Assembly: GCA_963576725.1 (NCBI GenBank)
Contig: OY755237.1
Span: 67,763,472 to 67,827,471 of the forward strand
From: Azorinus chamasolen
Lineage: Eukaryota > Mollusca > Bivalvia > Cardiida > Solecurtidae
Direction: 5' to 3'
Length of the DNA: 64,000 nt
Made by a program: the position numbers and the translations under genes
The notes under the pieces: generated by a model
The model's database searches: none
Seen by the model: the letters and a program-made list of their open reading frames with translations, nothing else
Told to the model about the DNA's origin: nothing
In this document: positions 33,734-44,181 of the stretch, one piece after another
Numbering within the stretch: position 1 is the stretch's first letter
Layout of the letters: each line of letters starts with the position of its first letter

Positions 33734-33930
33734 CAGTAAAACTTATTTAACCGCAGTTTCTAGTAGAGAAGAATTTAGATGCGCTCGTACTTTTAGGCAG
33801 GTGGCTGATTAATGCAGGGTGAAAGTCATGCAGAAAGATGCGTGACTTTAATCCTGCATTAAGCTGTCACCTGTCTCCAGGGACCGATATTTATACCAAA
33901 TCTAACGTCCAGTTTAAGAATGTATTATTG
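33734..33930. mobile_element. TA-D palindromic MITE
   Basis: TA-flanked; CAGTAAAACTTATTTAACCG, inner GCAGGTGGCTGATTAATGCA / GCATTAAGCTGTCACCTGTC; right end CCAGTTTAAGAATGTATTATTG. Confidence 0.78.
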
Positions 33931-34023
33931 TACGTTTTGGAACGAAATTGATTCTTACATACATCATTCCTATTTAGTTATTGCCATCCGTCAAATGGGT
34001 TGTCTTTGTTGCTCGCGTTAACC

Positions 34024-34236
34024 TTAACTCTTACTGTGCAGGGCACGAGTCACTAATGCCCTTTGCAAACAGTGCATACCCAGATGAGAGGGTTCCTAGA
34101 GGAACCCTCTCATCAGGGTATGCGCTGTTTGTCATGTTACATTTTTCTTTAGAAAAATCCCCAAACATTCATCATAGGCTTGACTTGTTTGAATTTTGGA
34201 ATAGTCCATTTGAAAAGTCAGCGTTTTAAGGGTTAA
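34024..34236 (+). mobile_element. TTAA-5 MITE
   Basis: Core GATGAGAGGGTTCCTAGAGG and mirror, flanked by GCAAACAGTGCATACC / GGTATGCGCTGTTTG. Tail TTGAATTTTGGAATAGTCCA ... AAGGGTTAA. A reversed copy lies at 45577-45777. Confidence 0.85.
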
Positions 34237-34615
34237 TGCTGCTAAGTGCGACATGACTGTTATTTGTACACAGCTTGGACCCAGACCAGACGCTGAGTAA
34301 CTCAGCTTCTTATCTAAATCCAAACTGTTTGGATTCTCAAAACTTTGAATTGTAACAGTTTAAGCGGACACTATAATTACAACAGGATCAAGGTTAATTA
34401 GATTCAGGCTATGATTGGTGTAGTTTGTAAATCGCTTTTTACTTTTTCAAACACCAGTCCATTGATTGGATTTCTTTGAAAACGGTTTGAAGATTGTAAA
34501 ACGACTTGAATGGTTGTCAGACACAGAGGCGGTCAGCGACTGATCTGTGTGAAAGTTTTTGTTTAGCAAAGGACAGTCATGGTGTAATGAGATGGTTAAG
34601 CACTAACTCTGGTTA

Positions 34616-34820
34616 CAGTAAAACCCCTCTATTACGACCAGCAAACAGGGGCATAATTCACAGAGGCAAAGGCAGGTGGTAGCTTAATGCAGGACGAAAA
34701 GTATGCAGAAAACTCCTATAGGAGCTTTCTGCATAGCTTTCGTCCTGCATTAAGCAACCACCTATTTATGAAGACAGCCATGTTTGTTTATTAAGTGGTA
34801 GCATTAAAAGGGTTTTACTG
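34616..34820. mobile_element. TA-B palindromic MITE, full length
   Basis: CAGTAAAACCCCTCTATTAC to GGGTTTTACTG, TA on both sides; apex AAACTCCTATAGGAGCTTT. Confidence 0.88.
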
Positions 34821-34936
34821 TACTTTATTTTCCATGATTTATTAACACGTAACCCTCTATGAAAAATATGATGTCTGATCAAAATTGTATTCGGTTATTT
34901 CTATAATGATATATAAACAAAACACTTTTGAACATA

Positions 34937-35180
34937 CAGTAAAACCTCTCTATAACGGCCACTAAATTACATCAAATAGTTTGTGTTAAAGGCAGGTGGC
35001 TGCTTAAAGCAAGGTGAAAGTAAAACAGAACGCTCCTTGCTTAAAGCAAGGTGAAAGTAAAACAGAACGCTCCTATAATAGGAGCGTTCTGTTTTACTTT
35101 CACCTTGCTTTAAGCAACCACCTGCTCTAAATACCAACTAATTAACACAATTCAGTGGCCGTTATATAGAGGTTTTACTG
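34937..35180. mobile_element. TA-A MITE with a duplicated left inner arm
   Basis: TA-flanked CAGTAAAACCTCTCTATAAC ... GAGGTTTTACTG. On the left arm the block TTGCTTAAAGCAAGGTGAAA ... AACGCTCC occurs twice in tandem before the apex CTCCTATAATAGGAG; the right arm has it once. This looks like slippage or re-copying at the hairpin tip. Confidence 0.88.
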
Positions 35181-35379
35181 TATAGGAAACATAACAATCA
35201 GCAAGTAAAGTAGAACTGACTGATATAGGTCTACTTCGTTTACAAAGGTGTCAAAATGAGATAAAGAGTTAACGCATTTATTATACATCGATGGTTTAGT
35301 AAAAGCCTGTAGTAATTACGTTTTTACATTTTTGTAAACATGTTAACCCTTTTCTCCATGAATACTCATGTAGAAAATA

Positions 35380-35584
35380 CAGTAAAGCCTCTCTAATGCG
35401 ACCACTTAATGAACAAACATGTCTGTCTTCATAAGCAGGTGGTTGCTTAATGCAGGACGAAAGCTATGCAGAAAGCTCCTATAAGAGCTTTCTGCATAGC
35501 TTTCGTCCTGCATTAAGCTACCATCTACCCTTGCCACTGTGAATTATGCCCCTTTTTGCTGGTCGCATTTGAGGGATTTTACTG
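35380..35584. mobile_element. TA-B palindromic MITE, full length
   Basis: CAGTAAAGCCTCTCTAATGC left, GCATTTGAGGGATTTTACTG right, TA-flanked; apex AGCTCCTATAAGAGCT. It sits inside a TTAA-type element whose AACCCTTTTCTCCATGAATA end lies just upstream. Confidence 0.87.
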
Positions 35585-36230
35585 TAATAATATCACGAGT
35601 ATTAATTAGTTTATTTTTTATCATGGCACATGACTACAGGAAAGAATGGCAGTGACAGAAACTGCAGATTCATATCTATATCATTTCATTAGCGAACAGA
35701 GCAAACCCTGAACAGATGGATATGGTCTTCTCTGTTTGCAACGATTGTTTTCATAAAATTGATTGTTGATGGTGTCTTCCATGTCTACAGAAAACTTTTA
35801 TCAAAGTATAAAAACAGTTTGGATCCTTATGAGACGTTGACTTACCCAGTGTCTCATGTGGATCCACACTATTTGAAAAGGATATAACGAATTCGACCCA
35901 TCAATTCTGCTTATGACAGAGTTGCGCTCAACCCTCAGTATGGTAAAGTCGTTCAACTTGAAACAAGGAACCCATTCAATTTGCAGATGCTTGCGTCTTT
36001 ATTGTGTGAGAAGGGGGATGTCCTGTCATATACATATAGGATGTAGAAAAGGTTTGATATTCTTTGGTGAGGGAAATGGTGCAGACCATGATCAAACAGC
36101 CCCTGTATGTCTACTGTTTTAAAAAAAGTTTCCGGGACTATCACATAAACTTCTTAATAGTACTATCCTAGGGAAAAGTGCAGATACTGGCCATACAGAT
36201 CATATTAGTCAACTCTACTTACATTGAGTA
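35585..36230. other. Intergenic with TTAA-1 and TTAA-3 pieces
   Basis: A TTAA-1 right part (AGCGAACAGAGCAAACCCTG) at about 35690 and a TTAA-3 core at 35812-35880. The 69-codon frame at 35913-36122 shows nothing recognisable. Confidence 0.45.
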
Positions 36231-36417
36231 CAGAAAAACTGTAAACCGGAAGTTTAGTAAAGAAGAATTTAGATCTTTTGAAGCATGTGGCTGCTTAATC
36301 CGGGATGAAGGCCATGTAGAAAGCTCCTTAGGGACGTTCACCCTGAATTAAGCTGCCACCTGTCTTACTGACCGGCAATTATACTAAACAGAACCCCTTT
36401 TTTAAAGCGTTTTACTA
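36231..36417. mobile_element. TA-D palindromic MITE
   Basis: CAGAAAAACTGTAAACCGGA left; inner GCATGTGGCTGCTTAATCCG / GAATTAAGCTGCCACCTGTC; right end AAAGCGTTTTACTA-TA. Confidence 0.75.
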
Positions 36418-36566
36418 TATCTAAATGCGGGACTATGAAGTAGGGCGCGAAACAGTCTTGATGCGTATCTCACACAATGCACGTGAACAGAAAAGGGGCT
36501 TAAAAGGAAATAAATCAAATTTGGAAATAATTGGCAGTCTATAATCTATCGCACTTTAACATGTCA

Positions 36567-36828
36567 TTAAGCGTTTCCTTATATATAAACGCGTTATAAC
36601 GCATTTGCAAACAGAGTATACCCAGATCAGACGGCTCCAATAGGAGCCGTCTGATCAAGGTATGTTCTGATTGCTAATGGAATTTGATAGATCTGTTTCT
36701 TTAGTTTCTAAAAGTGCTACAATGTTCCTACAATGCTCCACCTTCCATATTTCATTATAACTATTTTGTCTATGAATATTTAGTAGGTAATGAAATTAGG
36801 AATAAAAACAGAGAAGGGAAATGGATAA
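36567..36828 (+). mobile_element. TTAA-1 MITE, ACGCATTTGC subtype
   Basis: TTAAGCGTTTCCTTATATAT left, core GAGTATACCCAGATCAGACG with apex GGCTCCAATAGGAGCC, tail AACAGAGAAGGGAAATGGAT. Confidence 0.82.
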
Positions 36829-37389
36829 GTCTTATTCCGCTATTCACGACCTGACTAGCATTTACAAACACCTTAGATCCAGAAGACATGCCGAGTAACT
36901 CGGCATCTCACCTGGATCTAGGCTGTCTGATACTCGGTCAATAGTTTCTATAAGGCTTTTTCGAACCGGAAGTGGTCAAATCTGCACCTTATCAAAATCT
37001 GACCACTAATCATTTCCTTTCACAGCGAAGTAGGTGTTAATGTAAATCAATCTTGCATGCAATAAAATAAACGTTACTTTCTACTTAGAAAACTGATGAT
37101 ATGTAATCATTCAATTTAGGAGAACTTGTACACTATATTTTTCCCATCCTATATTTGCGGAATGCATGCATTTTATTCTTCGAGGACTTAAACATTTTGT
37201 AATATACAATATTACCCCTGTAAAGCAAATGTTATGTAATCAAAATGTGGAAATTGAAAAAGTAGATGTCTGCTTCATGTGGAACGAAATTCAGGAAGAA
37301 AGCTCCTATCGGTCTTTTGTTCTGCATTAAGTTATCGCCTGTATTGAAATTTCAGAAATGTTTGCCCTGCAATCATCAAACCATCTGCA

Positions 37390-37617
37390 TTAACCCTTTC
37401 CCTCATATTGACGACTTTTGACGAGTCTGTAACAGTCACTTTGAGAAACCATTGTGATAAATATAGCATTTGCTCCTATAGGAGCAAATGCTGTATTTAT
37501 CACAATGGTTTCAAACTACAAAATTCTAAAATGTTCCTTTTCTCTAGTTAATGCTCCTTTTCGGTAGATTTATTCAAAGAGGTTGGATCTAAAATAGCCT
37601 ATGAGGTAATGGGTTAA
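37390..37617. mobile_element. TTAA-2 MITE, complete
   Basis: TTAACCCTTTCCCTCATATT to TGAGGTAATGGGTTAA; palindrome AGCATTTGCTCCTATAGGAG with arms GAAACCATTGTGATAAATA and mirror. Confidence 0.9.
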
Positions 37618-38204
37618 CCAAACCACTTGCTTTTAAAGATTTCTATATTCAATAAATAAATGCCTGTTATTGTATTTATAGATAGTTATTGTACTACAGT
37701 TGAACTCCGATATCTTGACTCGGGTAACTCGAACTTCGGGATAACTTGACTTTAAGTTCAGTCCTTCCAAAACTCACAATACAGAATTGTTCTAAAATGT
37801 ATAACCACAGGTGCCCTTCGCATGCTATGTCTCAATAACAACAACAACAACAGCCCCATCACAAATACAATGTACATTAATTTTTACATGCGTGCCATGT
37901 GTAACTGCACAAATAAATCAAATATAGATAAACCCTCGCATTCGTCAGTTTATCTCTATAGGATGGAGAGTGTCGCAACATGGCCAAAGATGACGTCAAA
38001 TTCTTATACACCTTCTCCTGCTGTGAACAAAATGGATGTCTGGTCAGATTTTTATCCGCTGCAATTTTACTAAATTCACATTCGTTTAAATTATTGAGAA
38101 GCTAATAACTTGTATCCTAAGGAGATTCCGAGTTACCCGGCGTCTCGTCTAGATCCAAGATCAGAGCTACAGGTAAAGGTGTGTACCCAAATACTAAAAT
38201 CATC

Positions 38205-38303
38205 ATTTCTCCACCAAACCCTATATACTGTGACCACTCTTTAGAAGCGTCTCAAACAGACGATTCTAAAGAGTGGTCATAGTATAGGGTTTGGTGGAGA
38301 AAT
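38205..38303. mobile_element. V1 palindrome, near perfect
   Basis: TTTCTCCACCAAACCCTATA and TATAGGGTTTGGTGGAGAAA mirror each other; centre GCGTCTCAAACAGACGATTC. Confidence 0.88.
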
Positions 38304-38573
38304 AAAGGAATTATTGTTGAACATGTTTAAATTTACGTATCTTATCTGGACCTCTGCAAAATGTTTGAATATGCAGTCAAGTCGTGCTAAGCGGAATGGG
38401 TTTACTCTGATCATGCTACGCTACTTGAATGGCAAAATCATACAGATTATTCATATACTTTGGGTTTACACTGTTTACAATGCAATAAGACCCAACTTTT
38501 CTCCGAGAACAAATCATATTACAGTACATACTCGATACTTCGAAATTTTAGTAATGAAGAATTATAGTAGAGG

Positions 38574-39101
38574 GTTAATACACGTTTTTTCGGGCAATAA
38601 CATCTGCAGTGTCCCGAGGGACTGTTGTTGGCCCGAGCCCGAATGGCGAGGGCAACAACATTCCCAAGGGACACTGCAGATGTTATTGCCCGAAAACAAA
38701 CGTGTATTAACGCTATTCTTGCATAAACCCATTTTCTGCTTTCCTGCATCAATTTATTTCTTCCAAATACAAGCAAAACTATACACTTCTTTGACACTTC
38801 CGTTCGTTCGATTTATGCAGTTTCCGGGCCACTCTTTGTTTTCTTTCTGACGTCATTCCACGCTTGTATCAAATACCGTTTACACAGGATTTCATTCAAT
38901 ATGTCTATCACTAAAAGCAGTTCATTGTCGGTGCCCCTGAAAAGCTCGCACCGTTCATCTAGCTTAGGCCAAACGCTATAGCGTTGGCGTCCATTGTTTA
39001 CATTAGGCCCCGAATAGGTATAATTAAAACCGGTCAACAACAGCGCCTGAGCACGAGAATCGCCTTGTTAATACATGGTCTAGCGGGACAACAACAGCAC
39101 G
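38574..39101. mobile_element. Hairpin-headed element H-2, first tandem unit
   Basis: Hairpin 38574-38711: GTTAATACACGTTTTTTCGG ... apex GCCCGAGCCCGAATGGCGAGGGC, with CGAG opposing CGAG. A second opposing site in the arm reads CCCGAGGG against CCCAAGGG. The right arm tail ATTCTTGCATAAA leads into a 375-bp body with TGACGTCA near 38849, and the unit ends where TTTTATGCAAGAAT starts the next one. The 178-codon frame crossing the hairpin is not conserved in unit 2. Confidence 0.65.
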
Positions 39102-39656
39102 TTTTATGCAAGAATAGAGGGTTAATACACGTTTTTTCGGACAATAACATCTGCAGTGTCCCGGGGGACTGTTGTTGGCCCGAGCCCGAAGGGCGAGGGC
39201 AACAACAATCCCGAGGGACACTGCAGATGTTATTGCCCGAAAACAAACGAGTATTAACGCTATTCTTGCATAAAACCAACTTTCTGCTTTCCTGCATCAA
39301 TTTAATTCTTCCAAATACAAGCAAAACTACGACAGCAAAACTATACACTTATTTGACACTTCGTTCCGGGCCACTGTTTTTTCTGGCCTCAATTCATGAT
39401 TGTATCAAATACAGTTTACACGGAAATTCATTCTATATGTATATCACTTAAAACAGTTCATTGTCGGTGCCCCTGAAATACTCGCACCCGGCGTTCACCT
39501 AGCTTAGGCCAAAACGCTATAGCATTCGCGTCCATTGTTTACCTTAGGCCCCGAATAGCTATAATTAAAACCGGTCAACAACAGCGCGTGAGCACGAGAA
39601 TCGCCTTGTTAATACATGGTCTAGCGGGACTACAACAGCACGTTTTGTGCAAGAAT
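39102..39656. mobile_element. Hairpin-headed element H-2, second tandem unit
   Basis: Hairpin 39102-39275 (174 bp): TTTTATGCAAGAATAGAGGG ... ATTCTTGCATAAAA, apex GCCCGAGCCCGAAGGGCGAGGGC. The arm site here reads CCCGGGGG against CCCGAGGG, the reciprocal of unit 1. The body matches unit 1 with deletions and lacks TGACGTCA. It ends with TTTTGTGCAAGAAT (39643-39656), a third copy of the arm terminus, in the left-arm orientation. Confidence 0.7.
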
Positions 39657-39838
39657 TATTATTATACCACATTTATATAGTGTTCTTTTCATACCGGATA
39701 TGTACGTTCAAAAGCACTTCACATTAATAAATTGCATGATTGTACAAAACTAAGTATATAAAATGCGTATAAGAATATTTAAAACAAATGAAATTTAAGA
39801 TTGAGATATTGATAAGAATATTCAAACAAAGTATAAAT

Positions 39839-40054
39839 TTAACCCTTTCGCTGCCAATGCCGGATCTGTGATTACCTATGCAAACAGTTTGGATCCAGAT
39901 GAGACGCCGAGTAACTCGGCGTCTCATCAGGATCCAAACTGTTTGTTACTGTTACTATGTTTTTGAAACAAAAATGAAGCAAAATCAAAAGAATGAAAAT
40001 TTGTAGCAGACGACAAAGTTAGCAGACGACAGAGTTTGGCAGCGAAAGGGTTAA
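39839..40054 (+). mobile_element. TTAA-3 MITE, complete 216 bp
   Basis: TTAACCCTTTCGCTGCCAAT at the left and TTGGCAGCGAAAGGGTTAA at the right. Core palindrome GCAAACAGTTTGGATCCAGA ... with apex GACGCCGAGTAACTCGGCGT. A short direct repeat AGCAGACGACA occurs twice in the right half. This is the best reference copy of the family that seeds the 44-bp satellite. Confidence 0.92.
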
Positions 40055-40740
40055 GAATCATAGATAAAACAAAATTATCCTTTTCTGTATGTGTCAATGA
40101 ATCAAGGGAAATAGACGTATACTGGGACTATATTGTTTAGGCCCACTCATGTCACCAAAACTCAATTGTAACATTAAATGTACAGTGTAAGAACGTCATA
40201 TAGTTATAACCCAGAACCATATGGCTTGGGTTTATGTATGGCATAAAACATTATACATGAAATATTGACTTACATATGTAGGACAATGGGTTAACAGAAT
40301 AGGTCAATTTTGTAGCTAATGCATATATAATACACAATGCAATGCAAACATTGCATGCAAACCAACCATATATACACCCAAAATGCAAAATTTGCGAAGG
40401 GATATCGCAATATCAGATCAACTGACACTATTTGAGAAACACAATGCTGTCCCGAACCGCAATCCAGGTGGTTTCAAAGGGATCATTGCCAAAGCTACCA
40501 TCACGATCCACCACCAAACACAATGCGAAACATACACCAAGCGTTTACAAACAGTGCCCAACTAAATAACTGACAGGATATTCTTCAACCAATATTTTGC
40601 AAGTAGCAAATGTTCGGAAGGGGGAGGTCGGTCGAAAATGCACCGACAGTCACAAGGGATCGACACTCTGTGGCTAAGGCAGCAAACATCAAGATTGATA
40701 ATTAATAGCTACGTTTTTGTAATTGTCCTAGTAATGTCCT
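40055..40740. other. Intergenic, no gene seen
   Basis: Possibly the 3' flank or untranslated tail of the LINE remnant that follows on the - strand. The 60-codon + frame at 40383 is unrecognised. Confidence 0.4.
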
Positions 40741-41335
40741 TGAACATCTTTAAAAGACGCCTAATGAGCTGGCGTCTCTGATGCCTAGCGGCAGAACATT
40801 CTAAAGTTTTGGAGCTGCATACATGAAACTTCTATCCCCGTATTTTACCATACGACCTCTTGGTACAACCAACGACATTAGACTACTTGCTGACCTTAAC
40901 TCTCTGCGAGGTCTCTACACTTCAAGCATGTCGACAATGTACTTGGGGATTCCTTGTGCATGGCTTTGTACGTATGTGTCAGAATTATGAATCCAATCCG
41001 ATGTTGAACCGGAAGCCAGTGAAGTTCCTTCAAAGCGGCTGATATGGTTATATCTAGGAGTCCTGTTTATGATGCGGACTGCTGTGTTTTGCACGCTTTG
41101 AAGTTTTCGTAGTGTTTTTTTTTAAATTCCATTCAGCAATGAGTTGTAGTAGTCAAGTTTTTATGTAACCAGGAGTTTACCAAAGTATTATCTTATACGG
41201 CCTATTTGCCGGAGCTGTGCGTAACTAAATATACACATGGAATTCACATGCGGTGTCATATCCATTTGTGAATCAAGCATTGCATCAATATTTTTCACAC
41301 CCAGCGATGTTTGAATTCAGAGGATCCTTTCTGCA
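40741..41335 (-). pseudogene. LINE reverse transcriptase C-terminal remnant
   Basis: Read on the - strand, successive frames give MLDSQMDMTPHVNS, LRQIGRIR, KLDYYNSLLNG, KLQSVQNTAVRIINRTPRY, ALKELHWLPVQHRIGF, LRSASSLMSLVVPRGR and KYGDRSFMYAAPKL. The order and the LHWLPV and LDYYNSLL landmarks are those of the region after the catalytic core in CR1/L2/jockey-group non-LTR retrotransposons. Two frameshifts (before ALKEL and after HKESP) and stops (for example after NGI and before NVLPLG) show it is dead. The upstream RT core (FADD box) and endonuclease are absent, consistent with 5' truncation. Confidence 0.85.
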
Positions 41336-41379
41336 CATGAATGTCTTCAGGTACTTTTATGTTTTTGTGTGGGAAATGC

Positions 41380-41540
41380 ATGCCTTTTAAGACAGGTGGC
41401 TTCTTAATGCACGATGAAGGTCATGCAGAAAGTCCCTAGAGAACTTTCTGCATGACTTTCAGCCTCCATTTAGTTGCCGTCTGTCTTAAGATCGACACTG
41501 ATCCTTGTTTAAGCTTTCGAATAAACGAGTTTTTAAGTAT
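41380..41540. mobile_element. TA-C MITE, left end missing
   Basis: GACAGGTGGCTTCTTAATGC ... GAACTTTCTGCATGACTTTC ... CTTTCGAATAAACGAGTTTT. The left terminus is not seen. Confidence 0.65.
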
Positions 41541-41582
41541 TTCGCGACTTGACTCGCATTTGTGAACAAATCGGATCGAGAT

Positions 41583-41803
41583 GTGACGCTTTTTTATGCC
41601 TTAGCAAACAGAGTAGACCCACATCAGGCGGCTCCTATAGGAGCCGTCTGATGGGGGTCTACTCTGTTTGCTTATGCGATTAGTTTTTGTCCTACACCAA
41701 AACACCCTGTGTACGTATACCATTATAATAATTCAACTATTAGATATTCATGACGTCATTTTTTCTGACATGAATATTCAACAGGCTGATGGGTAAGGGT
41801 TAA
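41583..41803 (+). mobile_element. TTAA-1 MITE, left end fused
   Basis: An intact palindrome GAGTAGACCCACATCAGGCG / CTGATGGGGGTCTACTCTGT with apex GGCTCCTATAGGAGCC. The tail ends GAATATTCAACAGG ... GGGTTAA. The left part is fused to a TTAA-3 fragment (CGGATCGAGATGTGACGC). Confidence 0.75.
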
Positions 41804-42023
41804 ATGCGTCCCAAGTCAGTAAATTTCTCAGCAGCCCAGCGTGTGAGTAGACATTCGTTATTGGTAAGCACCAGAAGGGCTATCCATGCACTGAGAAACA
41901 TATTATCAGGAGAATATCTCCATGAGTAATGAAAGCTTTGGGAAGATTTAGTACTAGTTCTGGAACAAAATTGCAAGTGAAAATTACAGTGAAAGGTTTA
42001 TATAGGAATACTAAATAATATTG

Positions 42024-42248
42024 TTAACATTTTACGCCATAAAAACGATTGCCTTTGTAAACAGAGTAGACTCAGGTAAGTCTGATCGGGGTCTGTTTCT
42101 ATTTACTTATACTATAATATAGATATGATTCTATAGTTTCTGAGATGACCAAACCTTCGTGTGTCTATGTGCTATTATAACAATTAATCTAAGTAACACT
42201 CATGGTGTCATTAGTTCGTACATAAATATTCATGGAGTAAAGTGTTAA
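42024..42248 (+). mobile_element. TTAA-1 MITE, palindrome shortened
   Basis: TTAACATTTTACGCCATAAA to ATATTCATGGAGTAAAGTGTTAA; the GGCTCC apex is deleted (GACTCAGGTAAGTCTGATCG). Confidence 0.8.
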
Positions 42249-42313
42249 GAGATGTTGAACAAATGTGTAAATCGCCATACTTACAAGTTAAAAATATGAC
42301 TTGAGTGCGTGTA

Positions 42314-42563
42314 TTAACCCTGTCCCTGTTCTGTATTTAGGCCAAATTTCAATACCTACTGCACATTCATTAACAAAATAGTTACAAAGAAATATGGAAG
42401 GTGGAATATTGTAGACATTTTAGAAAGCAGAGAAACAGATTTATCAAATTATATTAGCAAACAGAGCAGACCCTGATCAGACGGCTCCTCTAGGAGCCGT
42501 CTGATCTGGGTCTACTCTGTTTGCAAATGCGTGAAAACACGTTTATATGAGGGAAAGGGATAA
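42314..42563 (-). mobile_element. TTAA-1 MITE, ACGCATTTGC subtype, reverse
   Basis: TTAACCCTGTCCCTGTTCTG ... GCAAACAGAGCAGACCCTGA ... GAGGGAAAGGGATAA. Perfect core around GGCTCCTCTAGGAGCC. Confidence 0.83.
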
Positions 42564-43752
42564 CGGTGGTGGCATATAAACACTAAACATTCTGGCTCAG
42601 ACAAAAGCTTTATTATTAGATCTATATTATACCACAAGCAAACTGAGCTATAGGAGCCGTCTGATCTGGACTTACTCTGTTTGAAGGCGTAGAAAAGCGT
42701 ATTTATGCAGTAAATTGTTAAAACAGGTGACATCAGCTGGCAATGTAATGCAAGGTAAATGTCATATAGAAAGTTCTCATGTTCTGCTTTACTAAAAGCT
42801 CACAATAACGAGGTTTTATGGCACTTAATATATTCAGCTGTGTAAAGTATGTAGCAGAAAATACACATTTGCTTCGCTGTGTATATAATGTTGACACAGA
42901 TGTATGCAAACTTGCTCGGAGTTGTTAAACAGTTACACATCTTAGATAATGTCTTACTAAACTCTGTATGGACGTTCATATGGTACTCCGACATTTCAAA
43001 AGTAACGACAGTATTCTAAACAGCTATCTTCTCTTTTATTACCAATATCGCCGGAAAGTGACTCACAGAGCTGGCTGCCACTGGCGAATCTGAGATTCCC
43101 TAAGCAAACAGCTCAGACCCAGATGAGGCACCGAGTCATTCGGCGTCTCAGCAGAATCCAAACTTTTTAATACATCAAATATGTTTTAGAAAAGAAATTG
43201 AGCGAAAATCCATTTTGAGCAGACGACATTGTTCGCATTTGCAGATGAAAATATTTGGCACCAAAGTAATTAAATCGCTATTTTATGAGACTCTTTGTTC
43301 CTTGGTAATCAAGTGATTACGCTATCACACTCAGAGAAGCAGTCGTCTGTACACTGATGTCCTTGTTTCCCTCCAGCCAGTTGCATTTGACATTTTATGA
43401 TGGAGTCCAAAGTATGTGACGTCACATCGCTGTGAAGTAATTTTAGAACAGTCTTTTGGAAGAACGTCAAGGACTTGTTCTATACACTCATACAAACCTG
43501 AGTCCAAGGTTATAAAAGTTCTGAGTCTGAGATCATTCTCAAGTATTAGAATTTGACCAATCAGGCTCAAACAAAACGTTTTATAACCCCGAGACCTGAT
43601 ATGGAAGACTGATTGTAAACCTGTCGTAACTATATCTATTGTATACTTTGCTGCAAATAGTTTGGATTCAGATAAGACTAATTCGTTTGTTTGACACTCA
43701 TGTTATGCTTATCAATAAAAATGAAAGGAATGACGAAGTTGATAAGGTTTGG
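42564..43752. other. Intergenic with scattered MITE pieces
   Basis: TTAA-1 half (42630-42720), a TA-D-like scrap (42720-42820), a TTAA-3 core (43095-43170) and an L1p scrap (43515-43590). The 79-codon - frame 43331-43570 spans the L1p scrap; its upstream part is unrecognised. Confidence 0.5.
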
Positions 43753-44181
43753 AAACTGCAGTAAACCAATCTATTGCGACCACTTTACCAACAAACATAG
43801 ATGACCTTACATACAGGTGGTTGCTTAACCCCTTCCCTCTTGTATATTCATAAATATTAATTAGACTAATGTTTATAACGGAACATGTATATGCGCACAT
43901 GACATTTTGGCTCAGGCAGAAGCTGTAGAATCAGATCTATATTACACCATAAGCAAACAGAGCAGACCCTGATCAGACGAATCCTATAGGAGCCGTCTGA
44001 TGTATGTCTACTCTGTTTGCAGATGTGTAAAGATGCGCTTACATAAGGGAAAGGGTTAATGCAGGACAAAAGTAATGCAAAAAGCTCCTTCATGAACTTT
44101 CTGCAATACTGTCGTCATGCATTAAGCTACGACCTGCCTTTAAGACATATTCTGGTGGTCACTTTAGAGAACTTTTACTGT
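43753..44181. mobile_element. TA-B MITE split by a TTAA-1 insertion
   Basis: CAGTAAACCAATCTATTGCG ... CAGGTGGTTGCTTAA, then a TTAA-1 copy, then TGCAGGACAAAAGTAATGCA ... GAGAACTTTTACTG-TA. Removing 43825-44055 reconstitutes the usual uninterrupted arm with one TTAA. Confidence 0.88.
43825..44059 (-). mobile_element. TTAA-1 MITE nested in TA-B
   Basis: TTAACCCCTTCCCTCTTGTA to ATAAGGGAAAGGGTTAA. Insertion point GC-TTAA-TGCAGG of the host element. Shows directly that TTAA is duplicated on insertion. Confidence 0.9.

Noticed and set aside
38314..39451. 178- and 155-codon frames over the hairpin elements
   Set aside because: They read through both arms of the hairpins and are not maintained at the same positions in the two tandem units; peptide similarity between them comes only from the repeat.
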